Shown: piece after piece, positions 8,946 through 19,269 of the stretch
Layout of the letters: every line of letters begins with the position of its first letter
How positions within the stretch are numbered: position 1 is the stretch's first letter
DNA from: Scoparia ambigualis
Lineage: Eukaryota; Arthropoda; Insecta; Lepidoptera; Crambidae
Length of the DNA stretch: 64,000 bases
Direction of reading: 5' to 3'
Assembly (NCBI GenBank): GCA_963921215.1
Contig: OY992515.1
Span: 22,650,913 to 22,714,912, forward strand
Translations under genes and position numbers: made by a program
The notes under the pieces: model-generated
Told to the model about the DNA's origin: nothing
Seen by the model: the letters and a program-made list of their open reading frames with translations, nothing else
Database searches by the model: none

Positions 8946-11145
8946 GTTATTTAGTTAGTTAGTTAGTTTTGCTGGGCTGTTTCCGCACTTAGCTACTTGA
9001 TTGGGCCATTGTGCGTGTCATGTTTACATCTTACTCCAACCAACCCAGCTCCTCCCAAAAAGTAAGCAGTCTTTTCAGACTGCTGCAGGCTTCTGGAAGT
9101 GATGCCGGCGATTGGAGAATCCGTGCCCGTTGATCTGCCACGCTTCTGCATACCATGAGCACGTGTTGTGGCGTTTCTTCTGCCTCCATGCATCCTCTGC
9201 ACAGAGGGCTGTCTGTCACACCTATGTTAAACAGATGCTTGTTTAGGGGACAGTGGCCGGTTATGATACCTAAGATTTTTCGGATTCTGTCCCTTTTCAG
9301 TCTAATGATGTTGCGGGCAAGTCTTTTCATCCATCACTGTTTATCCATTCCGTTAGGTTGGTTTCCTCATTTTTGTTGCGCAGCCATGTTTTTACTTGGG
9401 CCTGAGGTATGGGCATTAGTGGTTCCGGTCCATACACTACTGCCTTTGATCCCCTTTTGGCCAATTCGTCTGCTGCGTCGTTACCAAGTGAGTTGGTGTG
9501 TCCTTTGATCCATTGCAGAGTTACTCTGTTTGTATTTGCAATGGATTGGAGTGCGTTGTGACATTCCAGTATGAGGACAGAAGTTATAGTATTGTTGTGT
9601 AGAACTTGAAGTACAGATGCACTGTCTGAGATAATTTTTATATTAAAGTCTCTGACTTCTCTGGCTGAGATCGCCTGTGCCGCTCTTGTGATACCAATGC
9701 ATTCTGCTTGAAAGATTGTGTTTAAAGAGTCTAGGGTAGTTGATATTTTGATATTTAGGTCATCCGAGAAGACGCCAGCTCCAGTTCCATTTGTGGTTTT
9801 GGAGCCGTCTGTATATATCCTTACTTCATTGATGCCAGAGCTGTCTTTTAATTCTTCAGTAAGTTGGATATAGTACCTTCGGTCGAAGACGTAGTGACAT
9901 GGGGTTCTGTCCATGGGCGCTTCGAGAAATGGTATTTCCTTTAGGATCCCCTGCAGAACTTTTGAGTGTGTTGTTTCTATGTTTTGTTTCCATAGTCCAT
10001 TCGCTCTCAGTCTTATGGCAGCTGCCTTCGCCTCCTCCTGTATGACAAGATCAAGAGGTCTTAGGTTCAGGAGGTACTCGAGCGCTGATGGAGTGGTTCT
10101 CATACATCCAGTAGCTGCTACAGTCGCTAAACGTTGTAGACTCTGGAGTTTGGCTTTCACTGTGGTCAGTTGTGTTCTGGGCCACCATACAACTGATCCA
10201 TAGTTCTGAGAGGGTCTGATTACTGATGTGTAAAGCCAAAGTGTTATTTTTGGATTAAGACCCCATTTTTTACCAACTAGTCTTCTCTACATTCTCCAAA
10301 ACTATACAGGCCTTCTTCGTTTTAGTTTCGATATGCCTCGCCCAATTCAATTTATTATCAAGGATAACGCCCAGATATTTTACTTGAGTTGATAGAGAGA
10401 GTTTGTTGTTAAATAATTTTGGTAGTTGGAGTTCTGGTAACTTCCTTTTGTTGGTGAAAAGGATGAGTTCTGTCTTTTTCGGATTTACTGACAGTTGATG
10501 TTTGTCACACCATTCTTCTACTAACTGGAGAGCTGAGCGCATTACTTTACATAGCACATTCTCCACGCTCCCATTTATTAGTATTGCTAGGTCATCTGAA
10601 TAACCAATAGTAGTATATCCTCTCTCATTTAGTCTCTTTATGAGGCTATCCACTACTATGTTCCACAAAAGTGGTGATAGGACACCTCCCTGGGGGCATC
10701 CTCTTACTACCTTTGGACCGCCCTTTTGCTGACCAGCGCAGTAATCCAGTTTCTTATGACTGGTTCTACTTTGAATTTTTGCAGGGCGTGGTTTATGCTG
10801 TTGTGCATTGTTTTATCAAATGCCCCTTCTATGTCTATGAATGCAGCAAGTGTTGAAGCCTTGTTTGTTATAGCCGATTCAATTTTGTGCACCACCATGT
10901 GTAGTGCGGACTCTGGTGATCTGCCTTTTCTATATACATGTTGTTGAGGATGGAGTTGTTTGGTTTTTAGTGCTCCGTCCCTTAGGTATCTGTCTACTAG
11001 TCTTTCCAGTGTTTTTAGTAGGAAAGATGTTAAGCTGATAGGCCTGAAGGATTTGGCGTGTGTGTAGTCCTCCCTGCCTAGTTTCGGAAGGAAAACTACT
11101 TTTGCATCTGCTTTCCATGGTTTAGGAATGTATTTAAAGGCTATG
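8946..11145 (-). mobile_element. 5'-truncated LINE with RNase H, 14-bp target duplication
   Basis: Minus-strand non-LTR element with reverse transcriptase, RNase H and a C-terminal CCHC region. Its 3' tail is a TTAG/CTAA microsatellite (8944-8966). CCGCCTGCTCCTTA occurs at 8932-8945 and again at 11146-11159 and is taken as the target duplication. The 5' part (endonuclease, ORF1) is absent. Confidence 0.85.
9031..11130 (-). pseudogene. LINE pol remnant: reverse transcriptase, RNase H, CCHC tail
   Basis: Read on the minus strand. From 11130 there are SFRPISLTSFLLK, then AAFIDIEGAFDKT (RT motif A), GCPQGGVLSPLLWN (near 10700) and GYSDDLAIL (near 10595, the catalytic box, YSDD instead of FADD). 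Then follow the thumb, RNase H (IYTDGSKTTNGTGAG near 9805; IKGHTNSLGNDAADELAK near 9500) and a C-terminal CRGC...H...C cluster near 9210. The frame is broken near 10755, near 10285 and near 9328, so the protein cannot be made. RNase H plus this C-terminus points to the I/R1-Jockey group; the exact clade is not claimed. Confidence 0.85.
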
Positions 11146-11159
11146 CCGCCTGCTCCTTA

Positions 11160-11340
11160 TAAATATAAATATAAAAAAGAAAACTCCCAGACCCGAGACA
11201 ATTTTTAGAATAACAATAATTTCTAAATTGACCCGACCGGCGATCGAAGTTCGAACCTGGGACCTCGGAGATGGCAACACCATGAAAACCGGTGCACAAG
11301 CCACTCGACCAAGGAGGTCGTCAATAGTAGTAGTATTTGC
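11160..11340 (-). mobile_element. Second tRNA-derived SINE family, inverted
   Basis: On the minus strand it has GACCTCCTTGGTCGAGTGGC (A-box) and AGGTCCCAGGTTCGAACTTC (B-box GGTTCGAAC), then an AT-rich tail toward 11160. It differs from the SINE at 8069. Confidence 0.7.
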
Positions 11341-11391
11341 ACTACCGACCACCACAGTGGCCGACCACTTTTCGGCGATATTCTCTACCGG

Positions 11392-11805
11392 CTTAGATTA
11401 AAACAAAAAGGGAAGATACGGCATGCTCCTACTTGAAGTCAATCAAAATACAATCCTATATAGATAGTATACTACTACATATGCAAACACACACATGCAA
11501 ACCTATAAAGTGTGAATCGAGCGAGCGAGACAGAGCGGTAAGTTTCAATGTCAGCGTGAGGGAGTCAGCGAGTAGCGCGTTGACGTCTCGGTCGCTTCGC
11601 AACAGACGAGTACGTACGACCGATTCCGACGCCACTGCGGAGTAGCGTTTTCTCTTTTTCACACAGCAGAATATCCGCAATAATGCGATGTAGCCTGTTC
11701 GCTCGGCAAATTGCGACTGAAGTGAAATTGTGCCTTTAGGCCTAATTTTGGCGGCTCACTCACGAGACGCTAGTGCCGTATCTTCCCTTTTTGTTTTAAT
11801 CTAAG
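11392..11805. mobile_element. MITE with 32-bp perfect inverted ends
   Basis: Bases 11392-11423 (CTTAGATTAAAACAAAAAGG...) are the exact reverse complement of 11774-11805. TACCGG occurs just outside both ends, a possible 6-bp duplication. The interior is CpG-rich and non-coding. A related sequence (GGAAGATACGGNA) occurs at 63424 and 63836. Confidence 0.75.
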
Positions 11806-11809
11806 TTTA

Positions 11810-12060
11810 CCGGGAACTTCCTCGACTGTACTATCGGGGTCACCGTCTCTTTACCAGTTCGCAGAAATTTTCGTATGAAGCGCACCGCCCACCCGGGTGC
11901 GTGCCCGTACCAAATAGACGACGCGGTGTGCAAGGGATTTTGGCCTTTAGACTTATACTGGTAAGGCGACGGAGTCCGCGATAGTACATACATCATCCGC
12001 TGCGGGATAGGAGAGACCAAAAATTTCCATTTCCTACGATTCTGACACACTTATTATCCT
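11810..12060 (-). repeat. R5 repeat
   Basis: CpG-rich repeat with TACCAAATAGACGACGCGGT. The reverse complement is found at 50330-50350. No coding potential claimed. Confidence 0.5.
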
Positions 12061-12118
12061 TTAATTACTATTATCCTTATATAAATCTTTATACTTACGT
12101 ATCATTACATTATATAAC

Positions 12119-12390
12119 CTTGTCGCGTAGCTGTGAAAGAATACCCGTACTACCACCCCCTCTCTTCCCTTGGGTGTCGTAAAAGGCTACTAACGGACTA
12201 AAGACTGCACATAAATCTAACAACATAGAGCGGCGATGGTCTTACCACCCGTCACGCTGAGCACATGTGCAGTCGCTATTTGGTGAAAAGTGAACTATGG
12301 CAGAGGGCTACTTTTGCGGTCCTAATTGCCTAGTCTCTGACTAACCCTTCGGGGATAATAGTCGTGATTATATGTATGTATGTATTACAT
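12119..12390 (+). repeat. R1 dispersed repeat, full-length copy
   Basis: Runs from CTTGTCGCGTAGCTGTGAAA to GATAATAGTCGTGATTATAT and a TATG tail. Confidence 0.87.
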
Positions 12391-12551
12391 GTTATAAAGT
12401 AAACGTCGTTTTCCTGTGTCTAGACTCCGCTTTATTCTTTTAATCACGCCATGGACTTTTATGCGGTTTGTACAAAATGGCTGAAGCACGATGGTGTTTC
12501 TAAGTTAGTTTGGAAGAAGGCGTCGGCGGGCCGCTAGTATAGTATAATATA
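12391..12551. other. Intron sequence ending in a Helitron-like 3' end
   Basis: GTCGGCGGGCCGCTAG (ends about 12536) is the usual 3' terminus of Lep1-type Helitrons (CTAG). The body upstream is not recognisable. Confidence 0.35.
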
Positions 12552-12812
12552 CACTTCTGGACACATCTATTTGCCCACCTTAGAGTTTAGGTTTCTATGG
12601 CCCCTACTTAAATATTATTGCTAGATTGAACATAAACTATTGATGCAGTTTTAAACCTGATACATTTTACCATCTTATCCGATCGTATTGTTTTAAATTT
12701 GAATTCAGAACACCACACGACATTGAGCTACGCCTAACAAGTCGAGTATGCGCCTTGATGAAGGCAGTTGATTTTTTAATAAAAAACATGTTTTATCAAA
12801 TAAAGGTTTAAT

Positions 12813-13817
12813 TTAATAACGCGTGTTGCCTCCATGGGCATCTACGACAGCTCTCATACGATTAGGCATAGAGATTATCAACCGCTCTATTAAATTTTGA
12901 GGGATCATCTCCCATTCCTCATCTGTGGCAGTTTTCAACTCCTGCATCGTCTGGGCAACTGGCTGACGAGCCCTAACACGTCTTTTTAGCTCGTCCCACA
13001 TGTGCTCAATCGGGTTTATGTCTGGGCTTCTGGCTGGCCAGTCCATAACTGTGATGTTCACATCCCGAAGATATTCCCTGACGATGCCGGCCGTATGGGC
13101 TCTTGCATTGTCATGCATAAATAGGAAAATTGGGCCCACATGGTCCACGTATGGCATCACGTGAGGTTCTAAGCACTAGCATTTAATGTTGGCAGCCGTG
13201 GTCACCCCAAGTTGAGTTTTGACGCTCGCGGATATACCGCCCCAGACAGTCCATGAGCCACCGCCATAAGCAACCCTCTCTTCAAAGCAGCATTGTGCAA
13301 AACGCTCTCCCTTACGTCTGTAGACCTTCTTCCTTCCATCATTGCCACGTAACGCAATTTTAGACTCATCAGAAAAGAGTACACGGCTCCAATGCTGCGG
13401 AGTCCAATTTAAATGAGTGCGCGTGAAATGAAGACGCGCTGTTCGGTGGGCTCGCGTTAGTTTGGGGCCATTAGCTGGCTTGTGTGGTACCATATCGCGT
13501 TCTTTTAACCTTCTCCGAACAGTTCGAGCGCTCACAGATACTCCGTGGAAGTCGCGAAGTTGGTTTTGTATTTCAATGGAGGTAAGGTGACGATTTCTCA
13601 AGCTGGTCGTCACGATGAATCGATCCTGCCTTTCAGTTGTGACCCGAGATCGTGGCCTTCCTTGGCGACGAACAAAGCCGCCAGTCTCTAGGTACCTTCG
13701 ATAAACATTTCGGACCGCAGATCGACTTAAATTAAGTTAAGCACTCACATTTCTTTGGCTGTGTCCGGCCTGGATAAGTGCCACAGCTTGGGCGGCGACT
13801 TCGGGCGAAGTATCCAT
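12813..13817 (-). pseudogene. Tc1 transposase (DD34E), two in-frame stops
   Basis: A single reading frame of 335 codons runs from ATG at 13817 to a stop at 12813-12815, close to full family length. The N-terminal helix-turn-helix/paired-like part spans about residues 1-120 and contains an AT-hook-like GRPRSR. Catalytic residues are visible: Asp in VLFSDESKI, Asp in FMHDNARAH, and Glu in SPDINPIEHMW with 34 residues between the last two (Tc1 spacing). The frame is interrupted only by TAA at codon 27 (about 13737) and a TAG near 13173; there is no frameshift. The copy is thus a lightly decayed transposase that can no longer be made in one piece. Confidence 0.9.
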
Positions 13818-13988
13818 AGATTATTGATAGAACCTCACCTTAATGTTACGAATAAGTAATGTTTGTTGCAAAACCAAAGAGAAAATCACAGTTTCAAGAA
13901 TTAAATCCAAGTAAACCAATAAAATCAGGTTTTCTTAGTATTCGATAGTTTGATACCAACGAACAGGCTCCAAATTGCCTTTTAGTCT

Positions 13989-14533
13989 AAGAACCGAGTA
14001 TAGAACGACCTTCACCGAGAAGGTTAATGGATGAAAAGTATTTTATATCAAATTTAATATGTTAAATAATATATCGCGAGTGGGTTGGCTGAAAAATTTC
14101 AGTCCAGTACCATAAATGATTAATTTAATATTAAAAAAAATATTTTTTTTTACATTGCACTGGTTTGGTGTGTGTGTTTGTAATGAGCTTATCTTTTTAA
14201 AAACATAAATTTTATTTATTTATCCAGACGGTTGCAAATTACAAATATTGACTTGCCTATTTACACCTGCCTACCCAATGTTATGACAGGAAAAAAATTG
14301 TCAACCTAACGTTTGCATATTCTATAGGCTTCATACTTTCGATTGGTACCTATTTAATTTATCTATTATCGAAACAAGTATTAAATAAAATATTTTTAAA
14401 TATTTAATTAATAATATACTGGACTGAAATTTTTCAGCCAACCCACTCGCAATATATTTTTTAACATATTAAATTTGATATAAAATACTTTTCATCCATT
14501 AACCGCTCGGTGAGGGTCGTCGATACTCGGATC
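13989..14533. mobile_element. Foldback MITE nested in the Tc1 element
   Basis: Inverted arms of about 125 bp: 13989-14112 (ACCGAGTATAG..., GAGTGGGTTGGCTGAAAAAT) pair with 14410-14533. Identity is high by eye, with scattered differences. The loop (14113-14409) is AT-rich. No target duplication could be fixed. Confidence 0.7.
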
Positions 14534-14723
14534 CTCTACTATTTTGTTTCTTTAAATTCTGTGTTCGAAATTTAAAAAAAGACTTGAATAAAATAAATTA
14601 TGAATGTGCCTGGTTTAAAACTGTATAAAAACTTTTTGCTCGACCTAATATAAATTTTTAGCTATATAGGACTAAACGAAACTGAAAATGCAAGGTGGGC
14701 CAATAGATGTGTCCAGAAGTGTA

Positions 14724-14804
14724 GTATAAATACTAATACTATAAATGCGAAAATTTGTTTGTTTGCTACCTGAAATCGCTACACCGATTATAGGCTAAAC
14801 GAAA
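14724..14804. mobile_element. Helitron 5'-end fragment (Lep1 type)
   Basis: ACTAATACTATAAATGCGAA followed by TTTGTTTGTTTGCTACCTG resembles the start of the Helitron at 56420. It is truncated by R1 at 14805. Confidence 0.45.
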
Positions 14805-15011
14805 CCGTGTCGGGTAGCGTTGAAAGAATACTACTACCTCTCATCCCTTGGGTGTCGTAAAAGGCGACTAACGGACTATAGACTGCACATACATCCAACA
14901 GCATAGAGCGGCGATGGGCTCACACCACCTGTCACGCTGAGCACATGTGCAGTCGCTTGGTGAAAGGTGGACTATGATGGCAGAAGACTGCTTTTGCTGT
15001 CCTCATTGCCT

Positions 15012-15865
15012 GTCCCTATCTACCGACCTCAATAGATAAGGTATCGCAACTGGAACTACGGGTCCGGTTGTGTTTTCAGAGGTACTACGGGATTCCGGTT
15101 CTAGCCCCCCGCTGGTCGTGCCTTTAACCAGGCGCCTCCGGCGGGATCCGGACATGGGTTGGACTCGTAGTGGCATGTGGTTAGCTGTAGAACTTGGGAA
15201 TGTTCGTTTATCCTGGTATTGTGTGCCAGGACTTCCAAACTCGTGCACAGCGAGCGGGGCCTAGTAGCGGTCTCTGAGGGACCAGAAGCGAAAAGTCCTG
15301 CGTTGAACGTGAGTTTCCCTTATAGTTGGCAGCTTTGTCCGGTGGTTTTCATTGGACATTGGTGTTGACATCTCCGGTACTAGTGTGGATAACTAGTAGA
15401 GACGGCCTCCTAGATGCCGTAGGTCTCCGGTCCAGCCAGCCGCGTAGGACGTGGGAACTGGCTAGGCTCCCGGATGGGTTCCGAGAAGTGAGTGTGCTTA
15501 CTACTCCGCTACCAAGGTGGACACTTGGGAGTCGACTTTAGAGTCGACGACCCTAGCAGTGGCAACTGCGAGTTGTGCCCTTCGTGCAACGAGAAGTGAG
15601 CGAGCTCGACAGCTCCGGCTACCTATCTGGACAATAGGCAGTGAACTACACGTGTTCACGGGGATACTCTCCCGAGACACTAGTCTTATGAGTACCGAAT
15701 GATGAGCGCGCTGCGGCGGGCACTAATTTGGCGTCAAGACCTAACGTTGGTGGTCTCCTGCGCGAGTGTTCTACTGGCGCAGGGACGTCTGGCACTTCTT
15801 GCATAACCTAACGGTTGGTCTCGAGGTGCCAGTACAAATAAACTTAGTGAATTAAGGAGAGGGGA
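15012..15865 (+). mobile_element. Retroposon of unknown family, 14-bp target duplication
   Basis: TGTCCTCATTGCCT stands at 14998-15011 and 15866-15879. The 854-bp insert is GC-rich compared with its surroundings and ends CTTAGTGAATTAAGGAGAGG GG(A). It has no convincing protein, and several short frames overlap. A related, 5'-shorter copy is at 42261-42578. The long duplication suggests target-primed reverse transcription. It may be a SINE or the tail of a LINE. Confidence 0.7.
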
Positions 15866-15909
15866 TGTCCTCATTGCCTAGTCTCTGACTAATCCTTCGG
15901 GGATAATAG

Positions 15910-16225
15910 CACAGAATAACTAAAAGTAAAAAACTACGTACAGAAGGTTCACTCTCTAACGACTTTCACGCGAAATGGATACTTATCGTGTGACCCGAGC
16001 GTTCATATTCTGTTAAGCAACGCTGACTTGATATCGACATGACGTCATGACGTCACAGAGCGTAGGGTTTACGCGCGCGCGCAGGGATTACGAGTTAAGC
16101 GACTCGGCGCTCGGTGTTCGGTGCTCTGGCTCGCGGCAACCTTTACTGCCTACCTATACGCCTAGGCGGCCTGCCTGGGAGGCGCGCCAAACAAACGTAC
16201 CTAAACGTGCGGAGTGACACCCCCT
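15910..16225. mobile_element. R4 element copy 2, inverted relative to copy 1
   Basis: Flanked by an exact GATAATAG at 15902-15909 and 16226-16233. The interior shares, inverted, GACGTCATGACGTCA, CGCGCGCGC and CTAGGCGGCCTGCCTGGGAG words with 2266-2615. Confidence 0.75.
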
Positions 16226-16255
16226 GATAATAGTCGTGATTATATGTATGTACAA

Positions 16256-16759
16256 GATGGGGCAAAAGTCATCAACCTATCGAAAGAAGCCATATTTTTT
16301 TCAAATGGCGGTAAATATCAGTTCGGCTTTGACATTTGTGAAGAACATTCCAACAGGATGGAACCACGGCGTATACTGCAAAAGCCGTTCTAAAGTTATG
16401 CGCGTTCAAACATTTCGGCAATTATAATGTTATTGTTGTATATTTTTAACGCAAATTTTGTTGCGAACAAAAGTTCTCTCTTTCAATTTGTAATTACGGC
16501 AATTGATTTTTATTAATATAGACTAGCGGCCCGCTCGTGACTTCGTCTGCGTAAACACCCCGTATACCCCGTGACAAATTTCCAAAATTTTCTTTTACAC
16601 AAACTTTGTTTTGACAGTTACGCACACAACAAAAAAAAGAATCAGCTAAATCGGTCGAGCCGTTCTGAAGTGATGCGCGTACAAACATTTCAGCAATTTA
16701 TTTTTAATTACTTAAATAGATTTACAACTTTTATGGTTATTAAATCTCAAATAATCATC
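16256..16759. repeat. Helitron-related and other repeat debris
   Basis: Two segments share AGCCGTTCTRAAGTKATGCGCG and CAAACATTT(C)GGCAATT words (about 16384-16425 and 16660-16700), so they are related repeats. ACTAGCGGCCCGCTCGTGAC at 16522 is typical of lepidopteran Helitron-like ends. An inverted relative lies near 47040-47110. No gene. Confidence 0.45.
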
Positions 16760-16776
16760 ATTAAACACTTGACCGT

Positions 16777-16950
16777 CATTAGAAGGTTATAATATTGAGA
16801 TAGGCATATCCGTTTCCCGTCGTATTTTCCTTCTCTTTCTTCCGGTATATCGCTGTCTCTCTCGCTCATCCCACTCAGTGGCGTCACCAGGTGGCGCGGT
16901 GGGGGAACCAGGAGATTTCATACCCGTGCCTATTTGTTCATCATTGGCGT
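16777..16950 (+). repeat. DIRS left inverted terminal repeat
   Basis: From CATTAGAAGGTTATAATATT to TTTGTTCATCATTGGCG. It is the near-exact reverse complement of 22116-22287 by eye, including a CpG-rich core (CCAGGTGGCGCGGTGGGGGA). The outer extension 16760-16776 is left-specific. Confidence 0.9.
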
Positions 16951-17329
16951 GAAATTTCCCGTCGGCGTAACTTGTGCACTACATAGTGATCAAGTGACAA
17001 AGAAATAGAATTATTTTTATTTAAACTGCTACACAGTTCTCGTGAGTTTCTACAATACACGTGAGTACTTAGAATAGTTTCTTAACTTAACGGTGTTACC
17101 GTTCGCTGAATTTATAATTTAAACTTATCTGGTATATCAAACTTTTTATTTTACCCGCAAGAGATGTAGATACACCTTTTCTTTTAAGATAAGAAAGCAT
17201 TTGAGTAAAGATAGTATTTTTTAAAAGTGTTTTTGTGTTTAATACGTGGTATCTACCCTCCAGGCACTTTTTATTTTTATTTTAGATAAGAAACCGATAA
17301 TTAGTGCTTACATTAGATAATGAGAAAAA

Positions 17330-18060
17330 TGAATTGTAGCTAAGCGGCTATAGCTAGTCCTTCTAACAATCCTGATCGCATCGGCGAAGGTTGAGTTCGA
17401 GTTAGTCGTCATCTTTCAAAGAAGCATGGTCATCGTACCTACCCGCCTTTCATGACGATAACGACAATGTGTCTGCTTTATCGGACGTTAGAGGAAATCT
17501 TACAACGATTGTTGCACCTCGCAGGTGTTACCAATACTGACTAAAACAATTAACAATTTAAATATTCCGTGTAGTGATCTAGATTTGATTTTTGATTTTA
17601 AAAGTAAACTAAAAGAGCCAGCTAGGCCTTAAGCACCAATATTCTGATAAATCTTGTGCACCAATAACTTTTGGTATTTTAAAACTAAAAAGATATTTTT
17701 AATAATTGTCTGCGCAGTTTACTAGTTGGTCGCAAACATCTGATGCCTCTCTTAAAGGTCTTATTTTCAGAGGTGATTAGGTTGTAGACTGAAACTATAA
17801 ATATACGAAAAGAGAATAGGTACTCATAAAAAATTGAATAAGATTCTACCTTCAAACACACATTTGTTTAATTCTGAACAGATTACAGTTGCATTAGAAA
17901 AAATTGTCCTGAGAGAAAACTTTTTGGCCAGTTATTAAATCTGGTACTGGGAATGCCTCGCAAGCAAAACCTGTACTAACAACAAACGGTTACCTTTCGC
18001 AAGGGCAAACTTCTCATAGTGTACCATCGCCTTGTTCTTCTGGTTCATGGGACAGACACA
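17330..18060 (+). pseudogene. Possible gag-like remnant of the DIRS element
   Basis: Located where gag should be, between the left repeat and the RT. In several frames, short stretches look coding: DNVSALSDVRGNL, SWSQTSDASLKGLIFRG, and a final segment rich in Gly/Ser/Gln (KSGTGNASQAKPVLTTNG). Many stops and frameshifts intervene. The assignment rests on position and composition, not on a diagnostic motif. Confidence 0.35.
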
Positions 18061-19078
18061 CGCACAGCATGCTGTGAACCGCCCACGCAGGGCGCTTACC
18101 ATAATTAATGTCCTCCGCAAGGACATACTTATGGCAGCCACGAATCATATCGTGGCTATAATCTGCCCGTCCTCGCAGGGCGCTTACCAAAATCAATGTC
18201 CTCCGCAAGGACATACTTATGGCAGCCACGAACCATATCGTGGCTATAATCTGCCCGCCCTCGCAGGGCGCTTAATAAAATCAATGGTTATTACATGAGT
18301 GTTCGCGGTTTTGCGAGAAGATGCATATATGTTAATATAATGCTAAATGTACCTTATTTAATTTAATTTGATTTTGAATAATATGTTTAATTATTGTAAT
18401 TGGTTTTTTAACCGTTTTAATAAAATTTAATAAATAAATGTCCTCCGCAAGGGCATGATTATGCCAGCACGAACCATATCGTAGCTATAAACCGCCCTCG
18501 CAGGGCGCTTACTAAAATCAATGGTAATATTACTTGAGTGTTTGCGGTTTTTGCGAGAAGATGCATGTATGTTAATGTAATGCTAAATGTACCTTATTTT
18601 ATTTGAATTTGAATAATACGTTTAATTGTTGTAAATGGTTATGTAACCGTTTTTAATTAAATTAAATAAATAAATGTCCTCCGCAAGGACAGGCTTATGC
18701 CAGCCACAAACCACATTGTGGCTATGAACCGCTCTCGCAGGGCGCTTACCAAAAACAATGTCCTCCGTAAGGACATGCTTATTTATGCCAGCTACGAACC
18801 ACATTGTGGCTATGGACCACCCTCGCAGGGCGCTTACCAAAAACAATGTATTCCGCAAGGACATGCTTATGCCAGCCACAAACCACATCGTGGCTATGAA
18901 CCGCCCTCGCAGGGCGCTTACCAAAATCAATGTCCTCCGTAAGGACATGCTTATGCCAGCCACGAACCACATCATGGCTATGAACCGCCCTCGCAGGGCG
19001 CTTAACAAAAACAATGTCCTCCGCAAGGACATACTTATGCCAGCCACGAACCACATCGTAGCTATAATATAAACAACG
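18060..19078. repeat. Tandem array of 84/88-bp units, each with three hairpins
   Basis: Unit anchors (TGTCCTCCG) stand at 18109, 18197, 18439, 18675, 18759, 18847, 18931 and 19015. Each unit has hairpin A, AGCCACGA-6nt-TCGTGGCT; hairpin B, CGCCCT-CGC-AGGGCG; and hairpin C, TGTCCT-CCGCA-AGGACA. Two ~150-bp AT-rich spacers (18290-18438; 18526-18674) share TTTGCGAGAAGATGCAT and a TTTAATAAA-type end, giving a 236-bp higher-order period. A single partial unit lies apart at 19808-19862, inside the RT. Long frames on both strands simply reflect an 84-bp (28-codon) period and are not called as genes. Confidence 0.9.
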
Positions 19079-19269
19079 GAGGCTGTTCTTACTTTCGATC
19101 CCCAGGATCATAGGCTTGGCAGCTCTATCAATCAGGACAAAAACGTCCATCTTCTCTGCTAACAGAGGTAACAAAGGACGTAGACAATGACGCTCCGAAA
19201 TTTCGAGCCGGTCAATTTGCACTTTATCGACACCGTTGGGACTAAATAGGTGCTCCAAGTTTTCTATCA

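Larger units (their letters stand above)
12552..14721 (-). mobile_element. Tc1-type transposon with TA duplication
   Basis: Inverted ends: CACTTCTGGACACATCTATT at 12552 and its complement ending at 14721, about 30 bp with two mismatches. TA flanks both (12550-12551, 14722-14723). It carries a minus-strand DD34E transposase. At 2.17 kb it is longer than usual for Tc1 (about 1.3-1.7 kb). The excess matches a 545-bp foldback at 13989-14533. Confidence 0.88.
14805..16255 (+). repeat. R1 copy split by two insertions
   Basis: R1 is found at 14805-15011, 15866-15909 and 16226-16255. The gaps are a retroposon (15012-15865) and R4 (15910-16225). Removing both leaves one contiguous R1 copy. Confidence 0.85.

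Noticed and set aside
9155..9508. Plus-strand ORF of 117 codons
   Set aside because: Antisense to the LINE RNase H/C-terminal region, which has clear motifs on the minus strand.
15070..15702. Series of short + strand ORFs in the GC-rich insert
   Set aside because: Several overlapping frames with no family features; the insert is better explained as a non-coding retroposon.
18032..18298. Possible host exon within intron 4
   Set aside because: Repeat array sequence; flanking Pex19 exons already join in phase.
18060..19078. CRISPR-like array
   Set aside because: Whole units repeat, including what would be spacers; eukaryotic context; no cas genes.
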